This document shows, one piece after another, positions 1-10,090 of a DNA stretch of 64,000 nt. The DNA lies in assembly GCA_018222405.1 (NCBI GenBank), contig JAAFAI010000007.1:124001-188000 (forward strand). The letters are read 5' to 3'. The first letter of the stretch is position 1, and every line of letters starts with the position of its first letter. The notes below the pieces were generated by a model. The model was not told where the DNA came from. It ran no database searches and was given only the letters and a program-made list of their open reading frames with translations. The position numbers and the translations under genes were made by a program. This stretch comes from Gammaproteobacteria bacterium. GTDB lineage: Bacteria > Pseudomonadota > Gammaproteobacteria > Enterobacterales > Alteromonadaceae.

Positions 1-2
1 AG

Positions 3-107
3 CTCGACCCCGGCATGGAAGTGACTATCGAAAGCGGTTTTCTCGGCGCTTTCTTTTTGAGTCATGACGGCGTTAACCGCCGCATTAAAGTAAAGCGGAT
101 CCGATAA
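3..107 (+). CDS. C-terminal end of an unidentified upstream gene (partial)
   Basis: An open frame runs from the window edge to a TAA at 105-107, one base before the tatD start codon. The last residues read FFLSHDGVNRRIKVKRIR. Codon use looks coding in this frame and the tight spacing suggests an operon with tatD. I do not recognise the family from 34 residues. The other two frames close at positions 24 and 66. Confidence 0.45.
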   Translation, partial: LDPGMEVTIESGFLGAFFLSHDGVNRRIKVKRIR

Positions 108-108
108 C

Positions 109-879
109 ATGACCTGGTTTGATGCCGGGGTAAATATGTTCGATGCGCGCATGCCCGTCGAACAAACCATCGAAGACGCCCTGGCTGCCGGCGTTTCCAG
201 ACTTTGTCTTATCACCACTCATCCGAATGAATGGCAGCAGGCTGAAGATTACTATCAACAGTATCCTGAGCAGCTCTGTTATACCCTGGGTATTCACCCC
301 CACAATGCTAAAGATGCCCGTCCGGAACACTGGCAGGAATTGCGGGTAAGAGCTAAACAGCCTGGCGTTGTGGCAGTGGGGGAGTGCGGTCTGGATTTTA
401 ACCGTGATTTCTCTCCTCGTGATGTGCAGCGCGACGTGTTTGCTGAGCAACTAGCTCTGGCGGTTGAGCTTAATAAGCCGGTCTATCTGCACGAACGGGA
501 TGCCTTTACCGATCAACTGACTATTCTCGAACCCTTTAAAAGCGAACTGGCAGGAGGGATTGCTCATTGTTTTACCGGCACTGTCGAGGAAATGCGAGCC
601 TACCTGGCGCTGGGGCTGTACATCGGGATTACCGGTTGGGTGTGTGATGCCAAACGCGGAGAGTCATTGCGAGAAGCACTAAGTGAGCTACCTGCACAGC
701 GGCTTATTCTGGAAACCGATGCTCCCTATCTGTATCCTAAGGATCGAAAGCCGAGACAACGCAATAATGCGCCGGCTTATTTGCCACATATCGGCCAAAC
801 TGTCGCTCAGATCAAAACGCTGAGTGTTGAACAGGTACAAAATATCAGCTTTAACAACGCCAAACAGTTATTTGGCTAA
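109..879 (+). CDS. tatD: TatD family metal-dependent DNase
   Basis: 256 aa, the usual length for TatD. This cytoplasmic TIM-barrel metallo-hydrolase is a 3'-5' exonuclease acting on single-stranded DNA and RNA and is linked to DNA repair. The N-terminus TWFDAGVN is a variant of the family metal-binding start. The motif VGECGLDFNRDFS (about residues 92-104) is the TatD hallmark carrying a metal-binding Glu. Other putative metal ligands are His in YLHERDAF, His in IAHCFTG, and Asp in LILETDAPYLYP. The start at 109 follows the previous stop by one base. The GGDEF gene begins 13 bases after the stop. Confidence 0.93.
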   Translation: MTWFDAGVNMFDARMPVEQTIEDALAAGVSRLCLITTHPNEWQQAEDYYQQYPEQLCYTLGIHPHNAKDARPEHWQELRVRAKQPGVVAVGECGLDFNRDFSPRDVQRDVFAEQLALAVELNKPVYLHERDAFTDQLTILEPFKSELAGGIAHCFTGTVEEMRAYLALGLYIGITGWVCDAKRGESLREALSELPAQRLILETDAPYLYPKDRKPRQRNNAPAYLPHIGQTVAQIKTLSVEQVQNISFNNAKQLFG

Positions 880-892
880 CAGAGCGAATAGT

Positions 893-2776
893 ATGCAGTT
901 TTTTGCGTCAACCAAACTGGTTACAGAAAAGTGGTTATTTATACTAACCAGCCTGTTGGTTGTGGCGGTGCTTATTGTCATCACCCGGTCTGCACTGGAT
1001 GATACCCAGCACAGTTTTACGCCTGAATTGCGAACTATTGTCGCAGATGCGTCGCCGGGTACGTTAACAGCGCTAAGAGCACAGACTAATACCGACTGGC
1101 ACCCGGTTACCAACCCAATCAGCTTTGGCTACAGCGATAAAGCCCATTGGGTAAGTTTGTCCTTAGCCTCAGCCAGTCTTGATGGTCAGCTGTCCTACAT
1201 CGAAATCGATTATCCACTGCTGGATAACATTGACCTGTGGGTGGTACAGGGTGAAGAGCAGCACCATTTTTCGGCGGGTGATAGCAAACCCTTTAATCAG
1301 CGGGAGCTGCGGTACAACAGTTTTTTATTTGCCCTGCCGGAAAATGACCGGCCGGCAGAGGTGTTTGTGCGGGTGCAGTCATCCAGTGTGGTAAAACTGG
1401 CGATAAAGGTATGGCAGCGCCAGGCTTTCAGTGAATATACCGCCAATACTAATCTGATTATGGGACTGTTCTTTGGCCTTTTACTGGCCATGGGTCTGAG
1501 CAATCTGTTTTTCTTTTTTACCACCCGAAATCTGACCTTTTTATTTTATACGGGTTACGTACTGTGCCTTGGCCTCACGCTGGCAAGTCTGCATGGCTTT
1601 GGTTATAAATACCTTTGGCCCAACCAGGTTTGGTTCCAAGGCCAGGCCGTCGGCTTTCTGGCCAGCGCCACGCTGTTCTTTGCAGTTATTTTTGCCGGTT
1701 CACTGCTGGAGGTCAGGCAGCACAGCCCGTTCTTTACCAAATGCTTCAGAGCCCTTTCGCTATCATTTTTGGTATTAACCGTCAGCGCTTTGCTGCTCGA
1801 CTATGCTATCTCGATTAAAGTGTTTTTAATGCTGCTTACCATCACGGTTATTCTGATTATGGGTGTGGCAATCTGGTTTGCCGTGCGCCGCATCAGTATT
1901 GCCGGATATTACGCGCTGGCGTGGAGTGCGCTGTTAATCAGTGCCTTGTCGGCCAGTCTGGATAATCTTGGTGTGCTGAATATCAGTATTCCGTCGCAGG
2001 TACTGCTGGTGTATGGTGCCACTATCGAAGCCCTGATGTTATCGTTTATCCTTGCCATGAGTTACAGTCGCCAGCGCGATCAGATGATGCAGGCAAAGGA
2101 GCAGGCGCTTGCACAAGAGCGCGAAGCGGTATCGGCAAAACAGGAGCTTATTGAGCTGCAACAACGAGCTCAGGATGAGCTGGAGTATAAAGTGCAGGAA
2201 CGCACCCTGGAGCTCGAGATTGCGCTAAGGGAACTGTCGGATGCTAACCGCGAACTCGAAAAACTCAATACCATCGACCCGCTCACCGGTATCCGTAACC
2301 GCAGACACTTTGACAAGCGTTTGCAAGCTGAAGGGCGACGCAGTCGGCGAGAGCAAACACCGCTGGCACTGGCGATGATAGACATCGACCACTTTAAACA
2401 AATTAACGATCAATACGGTCACAGTGTTGGCGACACCTGTATCCGCCATGTGGCGCAGACGCTGCAGAGCTTACTTAAGCGCCCGTCCGACGACGTGTGC
2501 CGCTACGGTGGCGAAGAGTTTGCTATTATATTGCCCAATACCGAGACCGAAGGGGCCGGTCAGCTCATTGAATCGATTCGTCAGCAGTTAGCCGATTCCC
2601 CTTGTATTATCGATAATGAAACCATTTCACTAACCCTGAGTGGCGGTGTCGCCAGTGCAATTATTTCCCATGAAGATGCCGAAACAGAATTGCTTAAACT
2701 GGCCGATGAAAGGCTTTATGCCGCTAAACAGGCCGGTCGCAACCGGGTTGTTGCTACTTCAGTTAAACCACATTGA
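893..2776 (+). CDS. Membrane diguanylate cyclase with 7TMR-DISM sensor
   Basis: 627 aa from the ATG at 893; the frame is open further upstream, but that would overlap tatD. An N-terminal membrane helix (about residues 10-27) precedes a periplasmic beta-rich region (about 35-170) of the 7TMR-DISM extracellular type. About seven membrane helices follow (roughly 185-375), then a coiled coil rich in Glu/Gln/Arg (390-445). The C-terminal GGDEF domain has an intact active-site motif RYGGEEFAI, preceded at exactly five residues by RPSD, which fits the RxxD inhibitory site. It should make c-di-GMP from two GTP in response to a periplasmic cue, with product feedback. It sits between tatD and hemB; its ligand is unknown. 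Confidence 0.9.
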   Translation: MQFFASTKLVTEKWLFILTSLLVVAVLIVITRSALDDTQHSFTPELRTIVADASPGTLTALRAQTNTDWHPVTNPISFGYSDKAHWVSLSLASASLDGQLSYIEIDYPLLDNIDLWVVQGEEQHHFSAGDSKPFNQRELRYNSFLFALPENDRPAEVFVRVQSSSVVKLAIKVWQRQAFSEYTANTNLIMGLFFGLLLAMGLSNLFFFFTTRNLTFLFYTGYVLCLGLTLASLHGFGYKYLWPNQVWFQGQAVGFLASATLFFAVIFAGSLLEVRQHSPFFTKCFRALSLSFLVLTVSALLLDYAISIKVFLMLLTITVILIMGVAIWFAVRRISIAGYYALAWSALLISALSASLDNLGVLNISIPSQVLLVYGATIEALMLSFILAMSYSRQRDQMMQAKEQALAQEREAVSAKQELIELQQRAQDELEYKVQERTLELEIALRELSDANRELEKLNTIDPLTGIRNRRHFDKRLQAEGRRSRREQTPLALAMIDIDHFKQINDQYGHSVGDTCIRHVAQTLQSLLKRPSDDVCRYGGEEFAIILPNTETEGAGQLIESIRQQLADSPCIIDNETISLTLSGGVASAIISHEDAETELLKLADERLYAAKQAGRNRVVATSVKPH

Positions 2777-3787
<1,011 letters not shown>

Positions 3788-3802
3788 ATTAACTGGCTGG
3801 CT

Positions 3803-5314
3803 CTACTGACAGGTCAGGTGCCAGCCTGCTTTATGCTGTAACCACGCTTCGTTCACCAGTTCCGCATTGATAAGAGGATGCTCTTTGAGCCATTTCTCCG
3901 GGAATGTCAGCGTCCAGTCGATGCCGTCGACTTTCAGCTCGATGGCAGGAATATGTTGCTGATGGCGGCGTAAACATACAACCACTGCAATCCGAAGGAT
4001 CCGCAGCAAACCTTCCAACATGGGCTTTACGTCCTCGTGATAAAGGGCAAAAGGCTGCAAATCGATAGCCTGACGATGAGCGCCCACCAAATCTCTGATA
4101 GCGGCTCGCTGTAAGCGGGTGTAACCGGGTAAATCTATATAATTCAGAATATAGGCACCATGTTCGTGGTGCTTTTTATATTCAATATGCAAGCCAATCT
4201 CGTGCAACATGGCGGCTGCATCCAGCACTGTTTCGGTGTCGAGATGACAAAACGTCGATTGCTGACAGAGCTGCTTACACAAATTGATTGCCAGTTGCTT
4301 TACATTGACCGCATGAGGCTTATCAATATGGTAACGACGGATGGCGGTATTTAATGTCTGAGTACGGCGGTCGTTATGTTTAAGGTTATCCAGCATGCCA
4401 TAAATCAAACCCTCGCGGAGCGCGCCGCCGGAAATATTCATGGTGCGGATTTTTAACCGTTCAAATAAGGCCAGCAGAATCGTCAGGCCACTGGGGAAAA
4501 TAGGCTGTCGATTAGGCTCAAGACCATCGATCACCAAATCTTTCAGGTTGCCACAGTCAATACATTGCTGCCTTAGGTTATACAGGTAATCAATCCGTAT
4601 GGCATCGCTGATCCCCTGCTTTACCAGGATTTCAGTGATCGCCTGTGGGGTACCAGACGCGCCCAGACAGTTCTGCCAGTCAAAGCAAAGAAAAGCATCG
4701 GCAACCGGATCGAGTAGTTCGTAGGCGGCTTCTTTAGCGCGCTGGAAGTTGGCTTCTGAAAGATCGCCATCGAGAAAGTAACGCTCCATAAATGTGACAC
4801 AACCCATATCAAGGCTGACCATATGGATCGGCTGCATGTCATTACCGATGATAATTTCGGTACTGGCACCGCCAATATCAATCACCAGGGAGTTGCCCTG
4901 ATTAGCCGAGGTATAGGCGACACCTAGATAAATCTGCCGGGCTTCCTCTTCGCCGGGAATGACATCGAGCTGATGCTGGAGGATTTTCTCTGCTTTATCG
5001 ATAAAGGTCTGAGCATTAACTGCCAGACGTAGCGTGGCAGTGGCAACGATACGGATGTTAGAAGCCGGGATGTCCTGTAATCGCTCAGCAAACGTCTGCA
5101 AACAATCCCAGCCCCGTTGCATGGCTTCGTCACTTAGAACCATGTCTTTGTCGAGACCGGCCGCCAGGCGGACCTTTTGTTTTACCTTACCGATGATCTG
5201 TACGCTGCCATTGGCAACATGTACAACAACCATATGAAAGCTGTTCGACCCGAGGTCTACGGCGGCGTAGTATTCGCCGAGGGTCTCGGCGTCAAAATCG
5301 GTTTGAGGCTGCAT
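3803..5314 (-). CDS. gppA: Exopolyphosphatase / guanosine pentaphosphatase (Ppx/GppA)
   Basis: 503 aa. The N-terminal actin-like ATPase fold shows AAVDLGSNSFHMVV (about residues 16-29), the phosphate-1 loop of Ppx/GppA enzymes, and LVIDIGGASTEIIIG (about 144-158), the second phosphate loop. The C-terminal half is HD-like, with AAMLHEIGLHIEYKKHHEHG carrying its histidines and Asp/Glu. Members remove terminal phosphate from polyphosphate or convert pppGpp to ppGpp; sequence alone does not separate the two. Position next to rhlB and trxA matches gppA of enterobacteria, so I favour that name. It lies 17 bases downstream of rhlB on the same strand. Confidence 0.9.
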   Translation of the reverse strand: MQPQTDFDAETLGEYYAAVDLGSNSFHMVVVHVANGSVQIIGKVKQKVRLAAGLDKDMVLSDEAMQRGWDCLQTFAERLQDIPASNIRIVATATLRLAVNAQTFIDKAEKILQHQLDVIPGEEEARQIYLGVAYTSANQGNSLVIDIGGASTEIIIGNDMQPIHMVSLDMGCVTFMERYFLDGDLSEANFQRAKEAAYELLDPVADAFLCFDWQNCLGASGTPQAITEILVKQGISDAIRIDYLYNLRQQCIDCGNLKDLVIDGLEPNRQPIFPSGLTILLALFERLKIRTMNISGGALREGLIYGMLDNLKHNDRRTQTLNTAIRRYHIDKPHAVNVKQLAINLCKQLCQQSTFCHLDTETVLDAAAMLHEIGLHIEYKKHHEHGAYILNYIDLPGYTRLQRAAIRDLVGAHRQAIDLQPFALYHEDVKPMLEGLLRILRIAVVVCLRRHQQHIPAIELKVDGIDWTLTFPEKWLKEHPLINAELVNEAWLQHKAGWHLTCQ

Positions 5315-5331
5315 AACGTTTTACTGCGATA

Positions 5332-6615
5332 TTAATTCTTTTTATGCTGTGGGCGTTTACCTGAGCTTCTGCCTGAGTTATTGCGACGCGAAGACGGGCG
5401 ACGGTTCTGGCGACGCTGACGCGGTTTCGGTGGCTTGATATCTTCAAGCAATGCATCCTGCACATATTCCGTAACCGGAATCGCATGCTGAATGTAGCTT
5501 TCGATGCCCGGCAAGTTGAGCGCGTATTTCTCACAGGCAAAACTAATTGCTACACCACTCTTTCCGGCCCGACCGGTACGGCCGATACGGTGTACGTAAT
5601 CTTCCGGGTCATCGGGTAAATCATAGTTGAAAACGTGGGAAACGGCTTCGATATGCAGGCCTCGGGCAGCTACATCGGTGGCGACCAGAATATCCAGCTT
5701 GCCGCCGGTAAAGTCTTCAAGGATACCCAGGCGTTTTTTCTGTGGCACATCGCCGCTTAACAGGCCGACCCGGTGACCGTCGACTTCAAGCCAGTCGGCA
5801 ACGCGCTCACAGCCATGCTTGGTATTGGAAAATACAATGGCTTTATCCGGCCATTCTTCTTCCATCAGGGTTAGCAGCAACTTTATTTTATCGTCGTCTG
5901 ACGGGTAAAATAATTCTTCTGACACGCGACTGGCGGTCATTTGCTGGGCTTCAACCTGTACATGTGTCGGATTGTTCATATGCTCGTAAGCCAGTTCCTG
6001 CACACGGTAGCTTAGCGTGGCTGAGAACAGCATGCTCAGGCGCTCAGCGGCAGGCGGCATGCGGCGGAATAAAAAGCGAATATCCTTGATGAAACCAAGG
6101 TCAAACATACGATCGGCTTCATCAAGCACGGCAACCTGGATATTATTCAGCGAAAATACGCCTTGCTTGTAATAATCCAGTATGCGGCCTGTCGTACCTA
6201 TAACGATATCTACCCCATCCTGCAAAGTTTCGCGTTGACTTTGGTAACCTTCACCCCCATAAATGAGAGCAAGTGAAAGCCCTGTATGCTTACTTAGCAG
6301 TTCTGCATCATTGTAAATTTGTACGGCAAGTTCTCGTGTAGGCGCCATAATAATAGCCTTTGGCCCTTCCTTTTCACCGTCAGGATTCGCTTCCCGGCTT
6401 AAAATATGGTGGAAAGTTGCGACCAGAAATGCCATGGTCTTACCCGTTCCGGTTTGGGCCTGGCCGGCTATGTCATTACCTTCTAGCAAAGGAGGTAAGC
6501 TTAGCGCCTGAATTGGTGTACAATGCGTATAATTTGCAGCATTTAGGGCATCAATGACTTTGGCATTGATGGGTAGATCGGAAAAATGTGTTTCGGTTAA
6601 ATGAGTTGTTTGCAT
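5332..6615 (-). CDS. rhlB: ATP-dependent RNA helicase RhlB (DEAD box)
   Basis: 427 aa. Visible helicase motifs are the Q motif ([10 protein letters not shown]), [28 protein letters not shown], and [10 protein letters not shown]. The C-terminal tail after about residue 392 is rich in Arg, Lys, Gln and Ser, as in RhlB proteins, where it binds RNA. In E. coli RhlB unwinds RNA within the RNase E degradosome. The divergent pairing with trxA and the downstream gppA match the enterobacterial locus, supporting RhlB over other DEAD helicases such as RhlE or SrmB. The start codon is 99 bases from the divergent trxA start. Confidence 0.95.
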   Translation of the reverse strand: MQTTHLTETHFSDLPINAKVIDALNAANYTHCTPIQALSLPPLLEGNDIAGQAQTGTGKTMAFLVATFHHILSREANPDGEKEGPKAIIMAPTRELAVQIYNDAELLSKHTGLSLALIYGGEGYQSQRETLQDGVDIVIGTTGRILDYYKQGVFSLNNIQVAVLDEADRMFDLGFIKDIRFLFRRMPPAAERLSMLFSATLSYRVQELAYEHMNNPTHVQVEAQQMTASRVSEELFYPSDDDKIKLLLTLMEEEWPDKAIVFSNTKHGCERVADWLEVDGHRVGLLSGDVPQKKRLGILEDFTGGKLDILVATDVAARGLHIEAVSHVFNYDLPDDPEDYVHRIGRTGRAGKSGVAISFACEKYALNLPGIESYIQHAIPVTEYVQDALLEDIKPPKPRQRRQNRRPSSRRNNSGRSSGKRPQHKKN

Positions 6616-6635
6616 AGCTTATAGCTTATCAGTGC

Positions 6636-6663
6636 TTGCATTAAAAAACAGATTCTATATAAC
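6636..6663 (+). promoter_or_regulatory. Candidate sigma-70 promoter of trxA
   Basis: In the rhlB-trxA divergent gap, TTGCAT (6636-6641) and TATAAC (6658-6663) are separated by 16 bases, each one mismatch from the consensus. It would start transcription about 45 bases upstream of trxA. Confidence 0.45.
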
Positions 6664-6714
6664 ACTTATGGTAGAGCTGAACAATTCAGCGACAGACCAA
6701 TTACGGAGAAAAGA

Positions 6715-7041
6715 ATGAGCGACAAAATTATCCAGTTGACTGACGATAAGTTCGAAGCAGATGTTATCAATGCTGAAGGTCCTGTGCTGGTTGACTTCTG
6801 GGCTGAATGGTGTGGCCCGTGTAAAATGATTGCCCCTATCTTAGAAGAGGTCGCAACCGACTTTGAAGGAAAGTTAACAGTTGGCAAGCTGAATGTCGAT
6901 GAAAATAATGAAACTCCGCCGAAATACGGTATCCGTGGTATCCCTACATTATTGCTGTTTAAAGGCGGTAATGTTGCAGCCACTAAAGTGGGCGCACTGT
7001 CAAAAGCACAGCTGACTGAGTTTTTGAACGAAAACATCTGA
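6715..7041 (+). CDS. trxA: Thioredoxin 1
   Basis: 108 aa, standard length. This cytoplasmic disulfide reductase serves ribonucleotide reductase and other targets through the redox pair in [10 protein letters not shown] (Cys about residues 33 and 36). The cis-proline sits in [13 protein letters not shown]. Like E. coli TrxA it starts [14 protein letters not shown] Shine-Dalgarno-like GGAGAAAAGA lies just upstream of the ATG, and a strong terminator follows, so this is a single-gene unit. The neighbours rhlB and rho match the conserved trxA locus. Confidence 0.97.
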   Translation: MSDKIIQLTDDKFEADVINAEGPVLVDFWAEWCGPCKMIAPILEEVATDFEGKLTVGKLNVDENNETPPKYGIRGIPTLLLFKGGNVAATKVGALSKAQLTEFLNENI

Positions 7042-7062
7042 TACGTTAAAAATCGTACTGAG

Positions 7063-7087
7063 AAAACCGGCCAAGGCCGGTTTTTTT
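7063..7087 (+). terminator. Intrinsic terminator after trxA
   Basis: AAAACCGGCC-AA-GGCCGGTTTT forms a near-perfect stem with a two-base loop, followed by a run of T (7081-7087). It lies 22 bases after the trxA stop. Confidence 0.92.
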
Positions 7088-7182
7088 GGATCTGAAATAC
7101 ACTTTATTTGATCTCGGTTAATACCCTTGCTGCATAGGTTGGTTAAGCTTCGGCGCTTTTTTAAACCGGTCATCTTAACGTT

Positions 7183-8517
7183 ATGCGAAAACCTGAATTA
7201 CTGTCACCCGCCGGGTCGATGAAAAACCTGAGATATGCACTGCACTATGGCGCCGATGCGGTGTATGCCGGTCAGCCCCGTTATTCACTGCGAGTGCGTA
7301 ATAACGAATTTACTCTGGCCAAATTGCAGGAAGCCCGGGATTACACCAGTGCTCATCATAAGCAGCTGTATATTGTTAATAATATTGCGCCGCACAACAC
7401 CAAGTTAAAAACCTTCGTGCAGGACCTCGCGCCGGTGGCTGAGTTGAAGCCTGACGCCATGATCATGTCGGATCCTGGCATTATAATGCTCACACGTGAG
7501 CATTTCCCTGACTTACCTATTCACCTTTCAGTACAAGCTAATGCTGTGAACTGGGCAGCCGTAAAATTCTGGCAGCAACAGGGGATCAAGCGAGTTATCC
7601 TGTCGCGGGAGCTGGGCTTGAACGAAATCGAAGAAATTCGGCAGCGCTGCCCGGATATCGAACTTGAAGTGTTTGTGCATGGCGCTCTGTGTATGGCCTA
7701 CTCGGGACGTTGTCTGTTATCCGGCTATATAAATAAACGGGATCCTAATCAGGGTGCCTGCACCAATGCCTGTCGCTGGGAATATAAAGCGGAAGCGGCA
7801 GTGGATAATGAAGTTGGCCAGTTTATTCCGGCCGGTGATGCCGTTGAGCCAACTCTGGGTATAGGCACGCCTACTGACCAGGCATTCTTATTAACCGAAC
7901 CTCAGCGCCCCGATGAACCCATGCCCGCGTTTGAAGATGAGCATGGGACTTATATTATGAACTCCCGCGACTTAAGGGCAATTCAGCATGTTCAGCGGCT
8001 GGTCGAGATTGGTGTAGATTCGCTGAAAATAGAAGGACGTACCAAGTCGTTCTATTACTGTGCCCGCACCGCTCAGGTTTATCGTAAGGCTATTGATGCG
8101 GCCTGCCGGGGCGAAGCATTCGATGCCGACTGGTTCCTGGAACTGGAGCACCTGGCTAACCGCGGTTATACCGACGGATTCTTGCAGCGTCATAACCATC
8201 AGGACTATCAACAATATGCTCGTGGCAATTCAGCCAGTGATACCCGTCAGCTGGTGGGTGAGGTAACCCATGGTGACAGTGACTGGTGGCACGTGGAAGT
8301 GAAGAACCGTTTCAGCGTTAATGACAAACTGGAAGTGATGACGCCGGCCGGCAATTCCAAAATTGTCCTTAATACCTTGCGCTCTCAGCAGGATGAGGCG
8401 TTAGTGGTAGCGCCGGGCAGTGGTTATAAAGTTAAGATCCCGGCGGTTGAGGGATTCTCACCTGAGATGGCCATGCTGTTACGCTGTATTGAGCAACCAC
8501 AGCCGATGCCGGCTTAG
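7183..8517 (+). CDS. trhP: tRNA 5-hydroxyuridine modification protein TrhP (YegQ), peptidase U32 family
   Basis: 444 aa. The N-terminus MRKPELLSPAGSMKNLRYAL and the following GADAVYAGQP are typical of U32 proteins of the YegQ branch. A cluster of cysteines between about residues 167 and 198 (HGALCMAYSGRC, then QGACTNACRW) fits the iron-sulfur ligands of this family. In E. coli YegQ (TrhP) makes 5-hydroxyuridine at the wobble position of certain tRNAs, using prephenate. An acidic segment around residues 206-250 separates the cysteine cluster from the conserved YIMNSRDLRAIQ. The old peptidase label is not supported by this branch. The gene stands alone between the trxA terminator and the rho leader. 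Confidence 0.85.
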   Translation: MRKPELLSPAGSMKNLRYALHYGADAVYAGQPRYSLRVRNNEFTLAKLQEARDYTSAHHKQLYIVNNIAPHNTKLKTFVQDLAPVAELKPDAMIMSDPGIIMLTREHFPDLPIHLSVQANAVNWAAVKFWQQQGIKRVILSRELGLNEIEEIRQRCPDIELEVFVHGALCMAYSGRCLLSGYINKRDPNQGACTNACRWEYKAEAAVDNEVGQFIPAGDAVEPTLGIGTPTDQAFLLTEPQRPDEPMPAFEDEHGTYIMNSRDLRAIQHVQRLVEIGVDSLKIEGRTKSFYYCARTAQVYRKAIDAACRGEAFDADWFLELEHLANRGYTDGFLQRHNHQDYQQYARGNSASDTRQLVGEVTHGDSDWWHVEVKNRFSVNDKLEVMTPAGNSKIVLNTLRSQQDEALVVAPGSGYKVKIPAVEGFSPEMAMLLRCIEQPQPMPA

Positions 8518-8560
8518 AAGAAAAAAGGGCTGTGAGGGTTTCGCAATCTTTTTTTAACAT

Positions 8561-8591
8561 TTGCAGGATTTAGTCTGGACGATAGTAAAAT
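8561..8591 (+). promoter_or_regulatory. Possible rho promoter
   Basis: TTGCAG (8561-8566) and TAAAAT (8586-8591) lie upstream of rho with a 19-base spacer, longer than ideal. Weak evidence. Confidence 0.3.
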
Positions 8592-8717
8592 ATGGTGCTA
8601 CCTTTACTGAGTCTAGGCTTGCCTGGCATCCTTACTAGCCCGTCTCTGGGCTCAAGCACTATTCTTATTAATTAACGAATTTCCCTAAAAGACGTTCAAG
8701 CACAAAGACCCACCAGT
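8592..8717 (+). promoter_or_regulatory. rho 5' leader with a small hairpin
   Basis: Between trhP and rho lie 200 bases without a gene. The promoter-proximal part is described separately. The leader contains the hairpin AGCCC-GTCTCT-GGGCT (8637-8652) and C-rich, G-poor stretches close to the start codon. rho leaders in enterobacteria are sites of autogenous Rho-dependent attenuation; that this one works the same way is inference. Confidence 0.35.
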
Positions 8718-9983
8718 ATGAATCTAACGGAACTTAAGAATAAGCCAATCAGCGAATTGGTCGCCCTTGCCGAAGAAATGGGCCTCGAAAATATGGCCCG
8801 CGCGAGAAAACAAGACATAATTTTCTCAATTCTAAAATCCCACGCAAAAAGTGGCGAAGACATTTTTGGCGACGGCGTACTGGAAATCCTCCAGGACGGC
8901 TTCGGCTTCCTGCGCTCTGCTGACTCTTCTTATCTTGCGGGGCCAGATGATATTTATGTTTCACCCAGCCAAATCAGGCGTTTTAACCTACGCACGGGTG
9001 ATACCATCGCCGGGAAAATTCGCCCGCCGAAAGACAGTGAACGCTACTTCGCCTTGCTTAAAATTCGTGAAGTAAACTTCGATAAACCGGAGAATTCACG
9101 TAACAAGATCCTTTTTGAAAACCTTACCCCACTGCATGCCAATGACCGTCTGCGGATGGAGCGCGGCAATGGCTCATCTGAGGATATTACGGCGCGGGTA
9201 CTGGATTTGGCATCGCCAATCGGTCGCGGACAGCGTGGCCTAATTGTTGCGCCACCGAAAGCGGGTAAGACATTATTACTCCAAAACATTGCGCAGTCGA
9301 TTGCGGCCAATCACCCGGAGTGTGAACTCATGGTGTTGCTGATTGACGAACGGCCGGAAGAAGTTACCGAAATGCACCGTCTGGTGCGTGGTGAAGTGGT
9401 TGCCTCAACCTTTGATGAGCCGGCCAGCCGCCACGTACAGGTTGCTGAGATGGTTATTGAAAAAGCCAAACGCCTGGTTGAGCACAAAAAAGACGTGGTT
9501 ATTCTGCTGGATTCAATTACCCGTCTGGCGCGAGCCTATAACACGGTTATTCCGTCATCAGGTAAAGTACTTACCGGTGGTGTGGATGCCAACGCACTGC
9601 ACAAACCCAAGCGTTTCTTTGGTGCCGCCCGTAACGTGGAAGAAGGCGGTAGCTTAACTATCATCGCCACCGCACTGATTGATACCGGCTCTAAGATGGA
9701 TGAAGTTATCTACGAAGAGTTTAAAGGTACCGGTAACATGGAACTGCACCTTAATCGTAAGATTGCTGAAAAGCGTGTATTCCCGGCTATCGACTTTAAC
9801 CGCTCTGGTACGCGCCGTGAAGAGTTACTCACCGGCCAGGACGAATTACAAAAGATGTGGATCCTGCGCAAGATTGTGCATGAAATGTCAGAAATTGACG
9901 CCATGGAATTCCTCATCAATAAACTTTCCATGACTAAGACCAATGATGAGTTCTTCGACGCGATGAAGCGCCAACGAAGTTAG
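8718..9983 (+). CDS. rho: Transcription termination factor Rho
   Basis: 421 aa, near the E. coli 419. The N-terminal helical domain ([20 protein letters not shown]) is followed by the cold-shock-like RNA-binding fold with GFGFLRS (about residues 56-62). The RecA-like motor shows Walker [13 protein letters not shown] (about 179-190), Walker [16 protein letters not shown], and the Q/R-loop region around [20 protein letters not shown]. The hexameric ATPase ends transcription at C-rich, untranslated RNA. A strong terminator follows. The location after trxA and trhP is near the conserved rhlB-trxA-rho arrangement, here interrupted by trhP. Confidence 0.98.
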   Translation: MNLTELKNKPISELVALAEEMGLENMARARKQDIIFSILKSHAKSGEDIFGDGVLEILQDGFGFLRSADSSYLAGPDDIYVSPSQIRRFNLRTGDTIAGKIRPPKDSERYFALLKIREVNFDKPENSRNKILFENLTPLHANDRLRMERGNGSSEDITARVLDLASPIGRGQRGLIVAPPKAGKTLLLQNIAQSIAANHPECELMVLLIDERPEEVTEMHRLVRGEVVASTFDEPASRHVQVAEMVIEKAKRLVEHKKDVVILLDSITRLARAYNTVIPSSGKVLTGGVDANALHKPKRFFGAARNVEEGGSLTIIATALIDTGSKMDEVIYEEFKGTGNMELHLNRKIAEKRVFPAIDFNRSGTRREELLTGQDELQKMWILRKIVHEMSEIDAMEFLINKLSMTKTNDEFFDAMKRQRS

Positions 9984-10003
9984 TCATTAGTTTATGTTTT
10001 GCT

Positions 10004-10034
10004 AAAAACCGCTGTCTGACAGCGGTTTTTTTTT
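10004..10034 (+). terminator. Intrinsic terminator after rho
   Basis: CCGCTGT-CTG-ACAGCGG (10009-10025), flanked by an A run and followed by nine T residues. It lies 20 bases after the rho stop. Confidence 0.92.
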
Positions 10035-10090
10035 GTGATTTTTGATTAGACGGGGTAGTGTAAAGTTATTGTAATTTTATGGATAACATT

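Noticed and set aside
7183..8517. Labelling the U32 family protein a collagenase-like protease
   Set aside because: The YegQ branch with its cysteine cluster is a tRNA modification factor; protease activity is not supported for it.
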